From assembly GCA_005778315.1 (NCBI GenBank), contig SXOW01000434.1, positions 1-7,527 on the forward strand: a stretch of 7,527 bases of DNA, in the 5' to 3' direction. Origin of the DNA: Acidobacteriota bacterium. Its GTDB lineage: Bacteria > Acidobacteriota > Vicinamibacteria > Vicinamibacterales > UBA8438. Made by a program: the position numbers and the translations under genes. Positions 6,120 to 7,527 of the stretch are shown here, in pieces. Position 1 is the first letter of the stretch, and each line of letters begins with the position of its first letter. The notes under the pieces were generated by a model, which saw only the letters and a program-made list of their open reading frames with translations, had not been told where the DNA came from and did not search any database.

Positions 6120-6638
6120 ATGCGATTTTGTGGCGTATTGCTGGTGACGTTGGTCACGCTCTCCTTCGCGACCACGATGCAGGCGCAAGCGCCGGCCCGT
6201 GAGCCGGTAGGAGATCTGGCGCAGGTCATGCGGTCCATTTTGTTCCCCAACTCGAACATCCTGTTCGACACACAACAACGTGACCCGGATGCGCCGCCCG
6301 CCGAAGCTGGGACCGGAACCGTTTCCGCGACGTTCGCGAGCATCTACACCGGGTGGCCCCTGGTCGAGACCGCAGCGATCGCGCTGGCCGAGTCAGCCCA
6401 GTTGATCGCGATGGAGGGGCGCCTCTGCCAGAACGGCAAGCCGGTGCCGCTAGGCGACGCGGCATTCATGCAGTACACGCGTGACCTCGTCGACGTGGGG
6501 CGGCGGGCGTACGAGGTGGCTAAGACCAGGAATCTCGAGGCGATGTCCGAGATGACGAATGAGGTCGCGGGCGCCTGCGAGAATTGCCACGCAGAGTACC
6601 GGCGCTATCCCGACGAAAACCGCTGCACCGCCCCATAG
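6120..6638 (+). CDS. Cytochrome c'-like monoheme protein, secreted (paralogue of the 3720-4205 gene)
   Basis: This is a 172-residue protein with a Sec signal peptide (hydrophobic 5-19, likely cut after 'QAQA', about residue 24), so it is probably soluble in the periplasm. A single heme-attachment motif, CENCH (153-157), sits near the C-terminus, as in cytochrome c'/c-556. The segment 'AIALAESAQLIAMEGR' (86-101) aligns with 'AMAIAESANLLMMDGR' of the upstream cytochrome, and both have a Met in the first predicted helix (Met37 here), a candidate axial ligand. Differences from the paralogue are no lipobox, a Pro/Ala/Gly-rich loop after helix 1 (about 52-70), and extra cysteines at 103 and 169 outside the heme motif that might form a disulfide. 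GGAGGT lies 7 bases before the ATG. Its own promoter-like sequence lies about 160 bases upstream. The redox partner is unknown; the neighbouring membrane proteins are candidates. Confidence 0.85.
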   Translation: MRFCGVLLVTLVTLSFATTMQAQAPAREPVGDLAQVMRSILFPNSNILFDTQQRDPDAPPAEAGTGTVSATFASIYTGWPLVETAAIALAESAQLIAMEGRLCQNGKPVPLGDAAFMQYTRDLVDVGRRAYEVAKTRNLEAMSEMTNEVAGACENCHAEYRRYPDENRCTAP

Positions 6639-6688
6639 CGCGAATGGAGCGGGAGAGTACGACGCATCGGGTCGAGAGGGGCTAGCGG

Positions 6689-7213
6689 ATGATTCGGAGC
6701 CTGTTTGAGTTCGTAAATGAGCTGCCCAGCAGCACGGCATGGCGGGAGTCGCTGAACGCCTATGTCTACCTGCTGACGGCCCATGTCGTGAGCATGGGAG
6801 TGGTCGCAGGCGTGATCAGCTACTGGGACATGCGCTTGGCGGGCATGGCTCTCAAGTGGATTCCGGTCTCGAAGGTGCAGTCCGGCTTGTTTCCATGGCT
6901 CTACGGTGGCACGGCGGTGAACGCGGCGACCGGCATTCTCATGGTCTACAGCCAGCCGATGCGTTACTATCCCAACTTCTGGTTTTGGCTGAAGATGGGC
7001 ATGCTCGTGGTGGTCGCCGCGAACGCCGCATATTTTCATCTCAGCATCGAGAAGACGGTTGCGCAGTGGGAGAACGATCCGGTGGCCCCGCTGAAAGCGA
7101 GAGTGGCGGGGTACGTGTCGTTGGCGTTCTGGGCCGGAGTCATTGCCACCGGCCGAATGACGGCCTACAGCGGGTTGGTCCCCCAGTGGTGGATAGATCT
7201 GGGGCTAGGGTAA
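6689..7213 (+). CDS. Four-helix membrane protein, DUF6644-like, copy 1
   Basis: This is a 174-residue protein with about four hydrophobic helices (about 23-45, 67-88, 98-118 and 136-156), so an inner-membrane protein. I assign it to the DUF6644 type from its general pattern; function is unknown for that family. Notable residues are His32 in 'LLTAHVVSMG' inside helix 1, 'WDMRLAG' with Asp47 at the helix end, and 'RYYPNFWFWLKM' (92-103) before helix 3. The next gene encodes a related protein with the same His32 and Asp47 positions. A GAGAGG run lies about 9 bases before the ATG. It follows the second cytochrome gene by 50 bases with no terminator, so the two are probably co-transcribed. An intramembrane His next to c-type cytochrome genes invites a heme-binding or quinone-linked role, but this is speculation. 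Confidence 0.75.
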   Translation: MIRSLFEFVNELPSSTAWRESLNAYVYLLTAHVVSMGVVAGVISYWDMRLAGMALKWIPVSKVQSGLFPWLYGGTAVNAATGILMVYSQPMRYYPNFWFWLKMGMLVVVAANAAYFHLSIEKTVAQWENDPVAPLKARVAGYVSLAFWAGVIATGRMTAYSGLVPQWWIDLGLG

Positions 7214-7220
7214 ACACACA

Positions 7221-7527
7221 ATGTTGCAGCCGTTCTTTCAATGGATGCAGGAGCTCTCGTTCAGCGCCTTCTTCCTGGAATCCATCTGGCCGACGCCGAT
7301 CGTGCAGTGCGTGCATCTGATCTCGGTGGCCGTGTTCATCGGGGCCTTGTTGATCGTGGACTTGCGCCTGCTGGGTCGTGGGCTGACGGCGTCCTCGATT
7401 CCGAGACTGGCGGCGGCGGCCCAACCGTGGTTGGTCGGCAGCTTCATCGTGCTGGTGTTGTCCGGCATTCCACAGATGTCGTCGACGGCGCTCAAGCAGT
7501 ACTACAGCCCATTCTTCTGGTGGAAGA
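7221..7527 (+). CDS. Membrane protein, DUF6644-like, copy 2 (5' part)
   Basis: The frame is open from ATG 7221 to the window end; 102 residues are visible. The protein begins MLQPFFQWMQELSFSAFFLESIWPTPIV in pieces that match the start of DUF6644-type proteins. It then has a helix with His32 ('VQCVHLISVAVF'), 'VDLRLLG' with Asp47, a second helix ('WLVGSFIVLVLSG', 70-82), and 'KQYYSPFFWWK' near the cut. Aligned with the preceding gene, His32 and Asp47 fall at identical residue numbers and the aromatic 'YY.P.FW' segment recurs, so this is a tandem duplicate that has diverged widely. It starts 7 bases after the stop of copy 1. Its only upstream purine run (AGGG, 7207-7210) is weak and distant, suggesting translational coupling. 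Confidence 0.75.
   Translation, partial: MLQPFFQWMQELSFSAFFLESIWPTPIVQCVHLISVAVFIGALLIVDLRLLGRGLTASSIPRLAAAAQPWLVGSFIVLVLSGIPQMSSTALKQYYSPFFWWK

Overview
The window is GC-rich, ordinary-looking bacterial chromosome with nine protein genes (two cut by the window edges). No RNA gene, insertion sequence, CRISPR array or phage gene is visible. The protein mix suggests a Gram-negative soil-type bacterium, possibly Acidobacteriota (Vicinamibacteria-like). It includes an exported NHL-propeller of the 'amidating lyase-like' type, an exported cyclase-family hydrolase, small c-type cytochromes, a PepSY membrane protein and DUF6644-like membrane proteins. That placement is inference from gene content only.

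Left part (1-2474, all +): the C-terminal part of a 1-Cys (Prx6-type) peroxiredoxin ends at 474. Two hairpins follow, the second a textbook intrinsic terminator. Then come yajQ (607-1089) and an exported NHL beta-propeller protein (1236-2474). Middle (2475-3550): a convergent minus-strand gene for an exported cyclase/kynurenine-formamidase-like hydrolase. The two convergent genes stop inside a nested, nearly perfect palindromic region (2471-2549).

Right part (3720-7527, all +) looks like a membrane/periplasmic electron-transfer module. In order it holds a c'-type cytochrome (probable lipoprotein), a PepSY-TM membrane protein with histidines near its helices, a second c'-type cytochrome paralogous to the first, and two tandem paralogous 4-TM membrane proteins that I assign to the DUF6644 type. 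The second of these runs off the window. Promoter-like sequences lie before the first cytochrome (TATAAT at 3644) and before the second (TTGACC-17-TACACT at 5927-5955), and an interleaved inverted-repeat leader precedes the PepSY gene. So this may be a cluster of short transcription units rather than one operon.

The best candidate for something undescribed is this right-hand cluster. Two paralogous CxxCH proteins flank a FoxB/PiuB-like membrane protein, followed by a duplicated membrane protein whose copies share His32 and Asp47 in register. A heme-based periplasm/membrane redox function is an inference from motifs and layout, not something the sequence proves.
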